From contig JAFZBK010000040.1 of assembly GCA_017561825.1 (NCBI GenBank), positions 1 to 38,086 on the forward strand: a DNA stretch of 38,086 nucleotides, written 5' to 3'. Source of the DNA: Prevotella sp. (lineage in GTDB: Bacteria; Bacteroidota; Bacteroidia; Bacteroidales; Bacteroidaceae). A program made the position numbers and the translations under genes. Under the pieces are notes generated by a model. The model did no database searches. It had not been told where the DNA came from and worked only from the letters and a program-made list of their open reading frames with translations. Positions 18,261-25,781 of the stretch are shown here, piece by piece; the first letter of the stretch is position 1, and each line of letters begins with the position of its first letter.

Positions 18261-19180
18261 GTTGTATGTAATACTTTTTCGGCAATTCTTAGTTTCGCGC
18301 TTCTGCTGCGTGGGTTTTCTTGCTGTTCCTCATTATTGGGCACGATCACTTTTCCGTTCACGGCCTTGAAGGGAGTGTCAATTCTCCCGTAGAAATCTTG
18401 TTTTATCTTCCCCTCTGTGTTGCCCGCCTTCATGACATTCTTCACGATGCGGTCTTCCAGACTATGGTAGGTGATGACTGATAGGCGTCCGCCTGGTCTG
18501 ATCAGGTCGGTGGCTGCCAGCAACATCTCTTTCAGTGCGTCCATCTCGTGGTTCACCTCGATGCGCAGTGCCTGGAACATCCTGGCGGCATCTTTCTTCT
18601 CGTGTTCCCGCTGGAATAGGTGCTCAGTGACATGTAGAAGATCGTGTGTGGTCTCAATGGGTTTGCTTGCCCTAGTCTTCACGATGGCTGCTGCAATCCG
18701 TCTGGCGCTCTTCAGTTCCCCATAGAGGTAGAAGATGTCGGCCAGTTGCTGCTCATCGGCCTTGTTCACGATCTCTGCAGCCGTGGTTCCCCCTTTTGTG
18801 TTCATTCTCATATCGAGTGCGGCATCGAAGCGGAATGAGAATCCGCGTGTCTCATCATCAAGATGATGGCTCGATACCCCCAGGTCGGCCAGCAGACCGT
18901 CTATCTGCTCCACGCCGTAGTAGCGCATCCAGTTGCGCAGGTAGCGGAAATTACTTCTTACGAAGGTGAACCGCTCATCACCTGGAATATTCCTCTCTGC
19001 GTCTGCGTCCTGGTCGAAGCTGTACAGATGACCGCCCTTACCCAGTCGCCGCAGTATCTCTCTACTATGCCCGCCACCGCCGAACGTTACATCTACATAG
19101 ATGCCGTCGGGACGGATCGCTAATCCGTCAACACTCTCCTTCAAGAGCACCGGTACGTGATACACACTGTCATCTATCAT
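18257..19180 (-). CDS. rsmH: 16S rRNA m4C1402 methyltransferase
   Basis: RsmH (MraW) methylates N4 of C1402 in 16S rRNA using SAM. The 307-residue product has HVPVLLKESVDGL at the N-terminus, the SAM loop VDVTFGGGGHSREIL, DLGVSSHHLDD, RGFSFRFDAALDMRM and the C-terminal YHSLEDRIVKN and PRSRSAKLR segments, all family hallmarks. The start at 19180 lies inside a 7-bp tandem repeat that begins at the mraZ stop codon; the repeat offers several ATGs, but only this one opens the long frame directly into DDSVYHVPVLL. Confidence 0.97.
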   Translation of the reverse strand: MIDDSVYHVPVLLKESVDGLAIRPDGIYVDVTFGGGGHSREILRRLGKGGHLYSFDQDADAERNIPGDERFTFVRSNFRYLRNWMRYYGVEQIDGLLADLGVSSHHLDDETRGFSFRFDAALDMRMNTKGGTTAAEIVNKADEQQLADIFYLYGELKSARRIAAAIVKTRASKPIETTHDLLHVTEHLFQREHEKKDAARMFQALRIEVNHEMDALKEMLLAATDLIRPGGRLSVITYHSLEDRIVKNVMKAGNTEGKIKQDFYGRIDTPFKAVNGKVIVPNNEEQQENPRSRSAKLRIAEKVLHTT

Positions 19181-19204
19181 TTATCATTTGTCATTTATCA
19201 TTTA
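19170..19204 (-). repeat. Heptamer array at the mraZ/rsmH junction
   Basis: On the minus strand there are five tandem 7-mers: TAAATGA, TAAATGA, CAAATGA, TAAATGA, TAGATGA. The first begins with the mraZ stop codon TAA; the fourth contains the rsmH ATG. Each unit carries an overlapping start/stop (ATGA), and because 7 is not a multiple of 3, the array puts start and stop triplets into all three frames. Confidence 0.9.
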
Positions 19205-19669
19205 GACGTCTCTCGTCTCTGACGCTGACGTCGCCATCACTCTCTCCAGTGCTTTCCCAAAGTCATCTGGATCCATGAACGGCTTCTCGGTCTTGGCGCT
19301 GCTCCATATCTCGATGGTGTCGCCCATACCGATGAATTTGATGCCCTGCTCAATGCCGGCCATCTTCAGGTAACGCTTGGGTATCAGGAATCTACCATTG
19401 CCATCCAGCGTCACCAGTTCCACATCACTCACGAACTGACGGTAGATTTCCTGCTCTTCGCGGTTCCAGCGGTTCAGGCTCATCCGCATCGTGTCCATCT
19501 GCTCGTTCCATACCGATTCCGGATAGAGCACCAGACATGGCTGGAACACGTCCTTTCGCATCACCAACGATTCCTCGCTCGCTGCCTGTAGCACCTTGCG
19601 GAATATCGCGGGAAGGAAAACACGTCCTTTCGCATCTGTTTTTGCTTCTATATTACCTAAAAATCGCAT
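19202..19669 (-). CDS. mraZ: Transcriptional regulator MraZ
   Basis: MraZ is the SpoVT/AbrB-fold repressor of the dcw cluster and binds short direct repeats upstream of itself. The 155-residue product begins MRFLGNIEAKTDAKGRVFLP (first AbrB-like half, DxxxR) and repeats the motif in LDGNGRFLIPKRYL (second half). It is the first gene of the cluster. A -7 box and three 10-bp repeats lie upstream, so autoregulation is likely. Confidence 0.97.
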   Translation of the reverse strand: MRFLGNIEAKTDAKGRVFLPAIFRKVLQAASEESLVMRKDVFQPCLVLYPESVWNEQMDTMRMSLNRWNREEQEIYRQFVSDVELVTLDGNGRFLIPKRYLKMAGIEQGIKFIGMGDTIEIWSSAKTEKPFMDPDDFGKALERVMATSASETRDV

Positions 19670-19697
19670 GCGTACTTATTAAATATGAATTCGGCTT

Positions 19698-19705
19698 CAA
19701 AGATA
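19698..19705 (-). promoter_or_regulatory. Likely -7 box of the dcw cluster promoter
   Basis: TATCTTTG on the minus strand matches TAnnTTTG and lies 28 bp before the mraZ start. No clear -33 TTTG is found at the usual spacing; that region is taken up by the three MraZ-like repeats. A second match, TAAATTTG (19747-19740), lies just upstream of the repeats and could be an alternative promoter. Confidence 0.65.
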
Positions 19706-19710
19706 CAACT

Positions 19711-19740
19711 TTTCCTCCACTTTCCACCACTTTTCTCCAC
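19711..19740 (-). promoter_or_regulatory. Candidate MraZ operator: three 10-bp direct repeats
   Basis: On the minus strand the sequence reads GTGGAGAAAA, GTGGTGGAAA, GTGGAGGAAA in exact 10-bp phase, running on into AGTTG. Registered differently this is AAAGTGG plus 3 nt, close to the mycoplasma MraZ site (AAAGTGK-N3, repeated) and of the same spacing as the E. coli TGGGN-N5 repeats. It abuts the -7 box, where a bound repressor would block polymerase. Confidence 0.75.
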
Positions 19741-19815
19741 AAATTTATCAAAAACCTGCAAAATTTCTTGATTCTTTACACATTTTGGCGGTTTTGTGCA
19801 ATAATAGAATCGAGA

Positions 19816-19871
19816 AAGGAGGAAGGAGGTCAAAGGAACTTGGTCAAAGGGACTCGGTCAAAGGGAGGGAA
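19816..19871. repeat. Heptamer array between mraZ and glsA
   Basis: Eight consecutive 7-mers can be read: AAGGAGG, AAGGAGG, TCAAAGG, AACTTGG, TCAAAGG, GACTCGG, TCAAAGG, GAGGGAA. The first seven all end in GG, and the TCAAAGG units alternate to give a 14-bp period. It lies in the gene-free gap between the divergent mraZ and glsA. Confidence 0.8.
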
Positions 19872-19887
19872 ATAATAAAAATCACGC

Positions 19888-20063
19888 CAGGGCTTTGATG
19901 CCCTGAGCGTACCTTAATGAACGAGCGACGAGTAGGAGCGGTTGAGCCCCTCCATATAGGGAGGGGATGGGGGTAGGTGGATGTCTCTTTTGCCTCTTTT
20001 CTCTGCGCCAGAGAAAAAGAGGGGAAAAAGTTTCTTTTCTCTGCGCCAGAGAAAAAGAGGGGA
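19888..20063. repeat. Cluster of REP-like hairpins
   Basis: There are four hairpins in a row. They are CAGGGC-N6-GCCCTG (19888-19905), CCCCTCC-ATATA-GGGAGGGG (19947-19966, running into a G-rich tract), and two near-identical copies of CTTTTCTCTG-CGC-CAGAGAAAAAG followed by AGGGGA (19994-20025 and 20032-20063, 38 bp apart). G-rich hairpins of this look are common between Bacteroidetes genes. I see no gene in this stretch. Confidence 0.7.
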
Positions 20064-20174
20064 TGGGTTTTTGTAGCCCAAAAGAAAAATAACGGAAAAT
20101 GATTGTCCCAAATAAAGACAAAACATTTTTCTTATTTTTTTCATCAAAAAGACACATATTTCCAAATTATTGTG

Positions 20175-20182
20175 TATTTTTG
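20175..20182 (+). promoter_or_regulatory. -7 box of the glsA promoter
   Basis: TATTTTTG matches TAnnTTTG and lies 18 bp before the chosen start at 20201. No -33 TTTG is seen at 19 bp. Its position excludes the upstream in-frame ATG at 20099. Confidence 0.6.
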
Positions 20183-20200
20183 CATACTGTTTCTAACATC

Positions 20201-21028
20201 ATGGATCAAATAACTGAAAAAACAGTCGATGTAGAGAGCATCCTGAAAGCTAAGATGGGCAGTAAGGCCAAATGGGTACCATCCCCGCTGGTCAGCTGGC
20301 TCAAGCATATCTTGCACCAGGATGAAGTGAACAGATACCTGTGGGAGAGTCGTCATCTCACAGGCACTGAATGGCTTGAAGAGTGCGTACGCTACCTCGA
20401 TATGACTCTCGAGTTGGAGGGAGAGGAGAACCTTCCTGACAAGGATGACGGCAAGTTATACACCTTTGTCAGCAATCATCCCCTCGGCGGTGCCGACGGT
20501 GTGGCCCTGGGCAGTATTATCGGTCGCCACTACGACAGTCGTTTCCGTTACCTCGTGAACGATATCCTGATGAACCTTCCTGGTCTTGCACCCCTCTGCA
20601 TCCCCATCAATAAAACAGGTAAGCAGAGTCGTAACTTCCCCGCCATGGTGGAAGCAGGCTTCCAGAGCGATAACCATATGTTGATGTATCCCGCAGGACT
20701 CTGTTCGCGGCGTATCAACGGAGAGATACACGATCTGCCTTGGAAGAAGACCTTCATCACCAAGAGCGTGGAATATCAGCGCGATGTGGTGCCAATCCAT
20801 TTCGGAGGACAGAACTCAAACTTCTTCTACCGTCTCAGTGGTTTTTGCGATAAACACATCAAGAAGGTGAATATCGCCATGTTGTTCCTCGTAGATGAGA
20901 TGTACAAGAATGTGCACAAGACCTTCCGCGTGAGCATCGGTAAGCCGATACCTTGGCAGACCTTCGACAAATCGAAAACACCAGCACAATGGGCACAGTA
21001 TGTGCAGGACATTGTCTATCAACTATAG
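20201..21028 (+). CDS. glsA: PlsC-like acyltransferase, probable glycine-lipid O-acyltransferase GlsA
   Basis: The 275-residue product has the 1-acylglycerol-phosphate acyltransferase fold: FVSNHPLGGADGVALG (90-105) carries the catalytic His93 and Asp99. The spacing is H-x5-D rather than the usual H-x4-D. It is followed 13 bp later by a GNAT acyltransferase of the GlsB type. In Bacteroides such a pair makes glycine (serine-glycine) lipids: GlsB N-acylates glycine with a 3-hydroxy fatty acid and GlsA adds a second chain to the hydroxyl. The start ATG at 20201 is chosen because it follows the -7 box. The acyltransferase call is firm; the GlsA role is inferred from the pairing. Confidence 0.8.
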   Translation: MDQITEKTVDVESILKAKMGSKAKWVPSPLVSWLKHILHQDEVNRYLWESRHLTGTEWLEECVRYLDMTLELEGEENLPDKDDGKLYTFVSNHPLGGADGVALGSIIGRHYDSRFRYLVNDILMNLPGLAPLCIPINKTGKQSRNFPAMVEAGFQSDNHMLMYPAGLCSRRINGEIHDLPWKKTFITKSVEYQRDVVPIHFGGQNSNFFYRLSGFCDKHIKKVNIAMLFLVDEMYKNVHKTFRVSIGKPIPWQTFDKSKTPAQWAQYVQDIVYQL

Positions 21029-21041
21029 AACTTCAACAACC

Positions 21042-22034
21042 ATGGAACAAGAGATTATCAGTCCTGTCAGCAAAGAGCTGCTGAAGAGTGAACTCACCCG
21101 TGAGCGACAGCTCCGAATGACCAACAAAAGCAATAACGAGATCTATGTAGTGACCGCACACCAGGCACCCAACGTCATGCGTGAGATCGGTCGATTGCGT
21201 GAGATCGCCTTCCGCGAGGCAGGCGGTGGCACGGGCAAGGAGGTGGACATCGATGAGTTCGATACCTGCGACAACTGCTATAAGCAGCTTATCGTGTGGA
21301 ATCCCGACGAGGAGGAGATCATCGGCGGCTACCGCTATCTGATGGGTACCGACTGGGAACTGGATGACAACGGACAGCCTATCCTCGCCACCAGTCATAT
21401 GTTCCATTTTTCTGAAAAATTCTTACGCGACTATATGCCCTATACCGTTGAGTTGGGCCGTTCTTTCGTCTCACTTGAATACCAGAACGTACAAAAGAAC
21501 ACCAAGAGCATCTTTGCGTTGGATAACCTCTGGGACGGTCTTGGAGCCCTTACCGTGCTCTTCCCCAATCTGAAATATTTCTTTGGTAAGATGACCATGT
21601 ACCCCTCGTATGTGCGTAAGGGCCGTGACATGATTCTCTACTTCCTGAAGAAGCATTTCGACGATAAAGAGAACTTAATTACGCCGATGAAACCGCTCGT
21701 TTTGGAATCTGACCCCAATGAACTAGAGCGCCTTTTCAGCGGGAATAATTTCAAGGAGGACTACCGTATTCTGAACTCTGAGGTTCGTAAGATGGGTTAC
21801 AATATTCCACCATTGGTAAACGCCTATATGGGTCTATCTCCCACAATGAAACTCTTTGGTACCGCCATTAACTATGGATTTGGTGATGTGGAAGAAACGG
21901 GTATTTTGATTGCTGTTGATGAAATTCTTGAACAAAAGCGCGTTCGTCACATCGACAGCTTTATCAAAGAGCATCCCGATGCATTAAAGATCACCAGCGG
22001 TGCGAATAACGTTATTTACAAGGAAAAAGAGTAA
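21042..22034 (+). CDS. glsB: GNAT-type N-acyltransferase, probable GlsB
   Basis: This 330-residue product belongs to the hemolysin-like/OlsB-related acyltransferases. Diagnostic segments are GRLREIAFREAGGGTGKEVDIDEFD, read here as GRLREIAFREAG then GTGKEVDIDEFD, followed by IIGGYRYLMG and TVELGRSFV. Its likely reaction is transfer of a 3-hydroxyacyl chain to the amino group of glycine. An upstream in-frame ATG at 21000 lies inside glsA, so the start at 21042 is preferred. The gene ends just before a palindrome array and converges on dgt. Confidence 0.82.
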   Translation: MEQEIISPVSKELLKSELTRERQLRMTNKSNNEIYVVTAHQAPNVMREIGRLREIAFREAGGGTGKEVDIDEFDTCDNCYKQLIVWNPDEEEIIGGYRYLMGTDWELDDNGQPILATSHMFHFSEKFLRDYMPYTVELGRSFVSLEYQNVQKNTKSIFALDNLWDGLGALTVLFPNLKYFFGKMTMYPSYVRKGRDMILYFLKKHFDDKENLITPMKPLVLESDPNELERLFSGNNFKEDYRILNSEVRKMGYNIPPLVNAYMGLSPTMKLFGTAINYGFGDVEETGILIAVDEILEQKRVRHIDSFIKEHPDALKITSGANNVIYKEKE

Positions 22035-22042
22035 TTGAAATT

Positions 22043-22103
22043 GTTCCCAGCATGGGAATGAATTGTTCCCACGTTGGGAATAAAGTGTTCCCATGTTGGG
22101 AAT
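22043..22103. repeat. Three-copy array of the 17-bp palindrome, 22-bp period
   Basis: Copies at 22043-22059, 22065-22081 and 22087-22103 have the same TTCCCA-nnn-TGGGAA arms as the array at 377-459 (the last two as TTCCCA-nnT-TGGGAA) and the same exact 22-bp spacing. Central triplets are GCA, CGT and TGT, so the last two copies are in the opposite orientation to most at the first locus. The last copy abuts the dgt stop codon (22104-22106); the first begins 8 bp after the glsB stop. A bidirectional terminator role is plausible. Confidence 0.9.
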
Positions 22104-23441
22104 TTACACAATCGGCAGACTTATACCGTTGATCTTCTGATAGACGTCGAGGGCGTAGATGTCGGTCATACCGCTGATATAGTCGATGACTGCCATGAGG
22201 CGTGCCTCGAGGTTGGGGTCGTTGATGTCGTACTGACTGCTGACACGGTCGATCAATTGGCGGGAATAGAAGCGGTCGGGATAGAGGATGGCCTCGGTCA
22301 TGGCATCCATCAGTGTAGCCATAATCTTGTAACCACTGAGTTCCACGTCAAGAACGGGCTTACTGCGGTAGATCTTCTGTACGGATATCTGCGTACATTG
22401 CTGGTATGCGATTCGTTGTGGCTCATCGATGTGGTCAATGAGCGAGCCACTCATGGTACCGTTCATGATTTCTTCCTCGTGGCGCATGAACGCCTCCACG
22501 CAAGCACTCTCGAGTTTGCCAATGGCACATGCCCGCATATACACCACCTTTTCATTATCATCATCGATACCCTCATCGCAGATGCGTTGACGGATCTTGT
22601 TTTGACTCTCCACATCAAAGAAGCTCAGGAGCATGTGTTCTGTTTCCTCGAAAGAGAGGATCTTCAGTTTATGCGCGTCCTCAATGTCCATGATCTCGTA
22701 GCAGATATCATCAGCTGCCTCTACTAAATAGACTAATGGATGACGGGCATAGCGTAGAGGTTCACCTTCGGCTGAGAGTCGCAAAATGCCCATTTCATCG
22801 GCGATTCGCTGATAGAAGGGAAGCTCGGTAGTGAAGAATCCGAACTTTCCTTTCTTACCTGCTGCAGCAGAAACGAAGGGGTATTTTACAATAGATGCGA
22901 GGGTAGAGTAGGTCATGACAAACCCACCATCACGACGACCTTTGAAACGATGGGTAAGCAAGCGGAAGGCATTGGCGTTACCCTCGAAATGCGTGATGTC
23001 GTTCCAGAATGTTTCGCTGACCTGTGACTTCAATTTTATCCCGTTCCCCTCGGTGAAGAAGGTCTGAATGGCCTTCTCGCCACTATGACCGAAAGGAGGA
23101 TTACCCAGGTCATGCGACAGGCAAGCGGTACTCACGATGGTGCCTATCTGCGGGAAGAGGGTGTTGGCGAGTTCTGGCTGTTTGCTGAGAACGCGGTGAG
23201 CCACATCATTACCCAATGACATACCCACACTGGCCACTTCGAGCGAGTGGGTAAGGCGGTTGTGTACGAAGATGCTGCCCGGAAGCGGGAACACCTGTGT
23301 TTTGTTCTGCAGTCGGCGGAACGGTGCAGAGAAGATCAAACGGTCGTAGTCGCGCTTGAACTCCGTACGATCGTCGTGCCGCTCACTGTGACGGTTCTCC
23401 TGTCCCAGTCGTTTGTTGGATATCAGTTGTTGCCAATTCAT
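22104..23441 (-). CDS. dgt: dGTP triphosphohydrolase (HD superfamily)
   Basis: The enzyme cleaves dGTP (and in relatives other dNTPs) to deoxynucleoside and triphosphate. In the 445-residue product, NRLTHSLEV contains the first metal His (65) and CLSHDLGNPPFGHSGE contains the HD pair (110-111); VEAADDICYEIMDIEDA holds a further Asp ligand. The start is set at 23441 (MNWQQL) because the -7 box lies immediately upstream; the longer frame to 23528 would begin before the promoter. It is divergent from dut. Confidence 0.93.
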   Translation of the reverse strand: MNWQQLISNKRLGQENRHSERHDDRTEFKRDYDRLIFSAPFRRLQNKTQVFPLPGSIFVHNRLTHSLEVASVGMSLGNDVAHRVLSKQPELANTLFPQIGTIVSTACLSHDLGNPPFGHSGEKAIQTFFTEGNGIKLKSQVSETFWNDITHFEGNANAFRLLTHRFKGRRDGGFVMTYSTLASIVKYPFVSAAAGKKGKFGFFTTELPFYQRIADEMGILRLSAEGEPLRYARHPLVYLVEAADDICYEIMDIEDAHKLKILSFEETEHMLLSFFDVESQNKIRQRICDEGIDDDNEKVVYMRACAIGKLESACVEAFMRHEEEIMNGTMSGSLIDHIDEPQRIAYQQCTQISVQKIYRSKPVLDVELSGYKIMATLMDAMTEAILYPDRFYSRQLIDRVSSQYDINDPNLEARLMAVIDYISGMTDIYALDVYQKINGISLPIV

Positions 23442-23445
23442 GTTG

Positions 23446-23476
23446 CAAAGATACGATTTAGTGAGTGAATAACAAA
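23446..23476 (-). promoter_or_regulatory. dgt promoter
   Basis: On the minus strand TTTG (23476-23473), a 19-nt spacer and TATCTTTG (23453-23446) match the Bacteroidetes consensus exactly. The -7 box ends only 4 bp before the start codon, so the mRNA is leaderless or nearly so, or initiation is further downstream than chosen here. Confidence 0.75.
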
Positions 23477-23492
23477 AATTATTTGTGTTTTC

Positions 23493-23523
23493 TTTGTATT
23501 GTGCGCAGTTCTTCGTATTTTTG
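23493..23523 (+). promoter_or_regulatory. dut promoter
   Basis: TTTG (23493-23496), a 19-nt spacer and TATTTTTG (23516-23523) match the consensus exactly. The start codon of dut follows 27 bp later. The -33 boxes of this and the dgt promoter are only 16 bp apart, so the two may influence each other. Confidence 0.85.
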
Positions 23524-23550
23524 CACATTGATTTGTAAACCGTTCAAGAC

Positions 23551-23988
23551 ATGATAAAGGTAAAAGTAGTGAACAAGGGGCACCAGCAGTTGCCCGCCTA
23601 TGCCACCCCGCAGAGTGCAGGGATGGATCTCCGTGCAAACCTCGATGAATCCGTGGTATTACAGCCACTGGAGCGACGACTGTTCAAGACGGGTCTGTTT
23701 ATCGCGCTGCCCGAAGGCTATGAGGCACAGGTGCGACCGCGAAGCGGACTGGCCCTGAAGCATGGAATCACGGTATTGAATACTCCTGGCACCATCGATG
23801 CTGACTACCGTGGCGAGGTAGGTGTCTGTCTGATCAACCTCTCGCAGGAACCGTTCGAGATCAACGACGGCGAGCGCATCGCACAGCTGGTCATTGCCAA
23901 GCATGAGCAGGGTGACTTCGTGGTTGTGGAGGAACTTGATGAGACGGAGCGTGGTGCAGGTGGCTACGGACATACTGGCGTTAAATAG
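23551..23988 (+). CDS. dut: Deoxyuridine 5'-triphosphate nucleotidohydrolase
   Basis: dUTPase converts dUTP to dUMP and PPi, keeping uracil out of DNA and feeding thymidylate synthesis. The 145-residue product has the five trimeric-dUTPase motifs in order: AGMDLRA (I), [11 protein letters not shown] (II), [10 protein letters not shown] (III), [11 protein letters not shown] (IV) and [10 protein letters not shown] (V). It is the first gene of a run with the TPR lipoprotein, DUF4292 and EnvC-like genes; the join to the next gene is a heptamer array. Confidence 0.98.
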   Translation: MIKVKVVNKGHQQLPAYATPQSAGMDLRANLDESVVLQPLERRLFKTGLFIALPEGYEAQVRPRSGLALKHGITVLNTPGTIDADYRGEVGVCLINLSQEPFEINDGERIAQLVIAKHEQGDFVVVEELDETERGAGGYGHTGVK

Positions 23989-24014
23989 AATTGATAATTG
24001 ATAATTGATAATTG
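23989..24014 (+). repeat. Heptamer array at the dut/TPR junction
   Basis: AATTGAT is repeated three times and then AATTG plus A, starting on the base after the dut stop codon. The last unit contains a TTG (24012) that is in frame with the downstream lipoprotein, although the ATG at 24033 with AAGGAG upstream looks the better start. Confidence 0.9.
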
Positions 24015-24032
24015 AAAAATAAGGAGATGATT

Positions 24033-25781
24033 ATGAGATGTGTTGTAATGACTGCGGTTGCCGTAGTCATGACTTCTTGTGTGTCCATAAAAAGTGGTGG
24101 CACATCTCATTCCACACTCCACACTCCACACTCCTCGCTATCCTTCAACGACTCCCAACGACTGAAATACTTCTATTACGAGGCAATGAAGCTGCAGGAC
24201 CAGGGGAAGTTCGCGGCAGCGTTCGACCTGCTAAAGCATTGCGAGACCATTGATCCGCAAGCAGCAGAGGTGTACTATGCAGAGGCGGTCTATTATGCCG
24301 AGCTGAACAACGATTCGATGGCACTGGCATGCATGAAGAAGGCAGCCGACCTGAACCCGAGCAACGACACCTATCTGGAACGACTGGCCATTACGCATGT
24401 CAATTCACGACAGTTCGATGAGGCAGTGAATGCCTACGAACGACTGTATGCCAACCACAAGGACCGTCTTGATGTGCTGGATATCCTGTTGCAGCTGTAT
24501 AACCAGCAGAAGAACTACGACAAGATGCTGTCAACCCTTGAACTGGTGGAATCCCTAGAGGGAAGTAATGAGCGACTGGCACTTTCGAAAATGCGCATCT
24601 ATTCCGTGCAGGGTAAAAAAGACAAGGAATACGAAACGCTGAAGGAATTGTCTGACAGTCATCCGAACGACATGAACTACCATGTGATGATGGGTAACTG
24701 GCTCCTTCAGAACGACAAGGATGACGAGGCGCTGGAACAGTACAAGTTGGTTCTAGAGGAGGAGCCTGACCATACAGGCGCAAAGATGTCGATGCTCGAC
24801 TATTACCGTACTACAGGTGCCGACTCCTTGGCACAGGTGCTGCAAGAGGAGATGCTGATCAGTCAGAACACCCCTACCAACGATAAGGTGACACTGATGC
24901 GTCAGGTAGTGGCGGATAATGAGCAGTCAGGAGGCGACAGCACACAGGTGCTCTCACTCTTCAAGCGCATCCTGGCCGAGCCGCAGAAGAATGCGGATAT
25001 GTACGAGCTCTATGTGGCATACATGAAACTGAAGCAGATGCCAGAGGACAGTATCAACAGCGTGCTCGAAAAGGCATTGGAGGTAGCACCCGACAATGCT
25101 GGCGTGCGATTCCAATTGGTACAGTCGAAATGGATGAGTCAGGACTATGACACGGTGATTGCCCTCTGCGAGCCCGCTACGGAGTATAACCCCGATGAGA
25201 TGACGTTCTACTACTTCCTGGGTTTGGCACATTTCCAGAAGGATGAGCGCGACAAAGCCTTGGATGCATTGCGCAGGGGTGTGGCGCAGATCAATGAGGA
25301 GAGTAATAAGGATTTCGTGTCTGACTTCTACGCCATCATGGGACAGATCCTGCATGACAAGGGTCTTGATGATGAGGCGTTCGCAGCCTACGACAGCAGT
25401 CTGCAGTGGAAAGATGACAATATCGAGGTACTGAACAACTACGCTTATTTCCTGAGTGAACGGGGCGAACGACTCCAGAAGGCGGAGCAGATGAGCTTCA
25501 GGACCATCAAGGCGGAGCCCACCAACAGTACCTATCTGGATACCTATGCGTGGATCCTCTTCATGCAGGAACGCTACGAGGAGGCGAAGATCTATATCGA
25601 TCAGGCAGTGCAGAACGATTCCGTGCCGAATGCGGTGATCATCGAACATGCAGGTGATATATATGCACTTAATAAGGACATGCAGAAAGCCGTGGAATAC
25701 TGGAAACAGGCGCAGGAAGCGGGCGGCAACAGTAAGGTGCTAATTAGGAAAATCAGACAGAGGAAATATCTTAAGAGGTGA
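24033..25781 (+). CDS. TPR-repeat lipoprotein
   Basis: The 582-residue product has a lipoprotein signal (MRCVVMTAVAVVMTSC, lipid-attached Cys16) and then a low-complexity Ser/His/Thr segment encoded by a 7-bp repeat. The rest is tetratricopeptide repeats, for example the unit beginning AAEVYYAEAVYYAEL and the unit LNNYAYFLSERGERLQKAEQM. It is presumably a periplasmic-facing outer-membrane scaffold. It precedes DUF4292 and envC in the same run, so a cell-envelope role is likely, but no specific function can be read from it. ATG at 24033 is chosen for the AAGGAG six bases upstream; ATG 24027 and TTG 24012 are in the same frame. Confidence 0.85.
   Translation: MRCVVMTAVAVVMTSCVSIKSGGTSHSTLHTPHSSLSFNDSQRLKYFYYEAMKLQDQGKFAAAFDLLKHCETIDPQAAEVYYAEAVYYAELNNDSMALACMKKAADLNPSNDTYLERLAITHVNSRQFDEAVNAYERLYANHKDRLDVLDILLQLYNQQKNYDKMLSTLELVESLEGSNERLALSKMRIYSVQGKKDKEYETLKELSDSHPNDMNYHVMMGNWLLQNDKDDEALEQYKLVLEEEPDHTGAKMSMLDYYRTTGADSLAQVLQEEMLISQNTPTNDKVTLMRQVVADNEQSGGDSTQVLSLFKRILAEPQKNADMYELYVAYMKLKQMPEDSINSVLEKALEVAPDNAGVRFQLVQSKWMSQDYDTVIALCEPATEYNPDEMTFYYFLGLAHFQKDERDKALDALRRGVAQINEESNKDFVSDFYAIMGQILHDKGLDDEAFAAYDSSLQWKDDNIEVLNNYAYFLSERGERLQKAEQMSFRTIKAEPTNSTYLDTYAWILFMQERYEEAKIYIDQAVQNDSVPNAVIIEHAGDIYALNKDMQKAVEYWKQAQEAGGNSKVLIRKIRQRKYLKR
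24111..24134 (+). repeat. Heptamer repeat inside the TPR lipoprotein gene
   Basis: TCCACAC is repeated three times, followed by TCC, covering codons 27-34 just after the lipobox. Gain or loss of one unit would shift the frame, so it could act as an on/off switch; three copies is a low number for frequent slippage. Confidence 0.85.

Noticed and set aside
19882-20165. Two overlapping minus-strand frames of 83 and 91 codons
   Set aside because: They are translations of the hairpin repeats; the repeated peptide segments follow the repeated DNA and no start or domain supports them.
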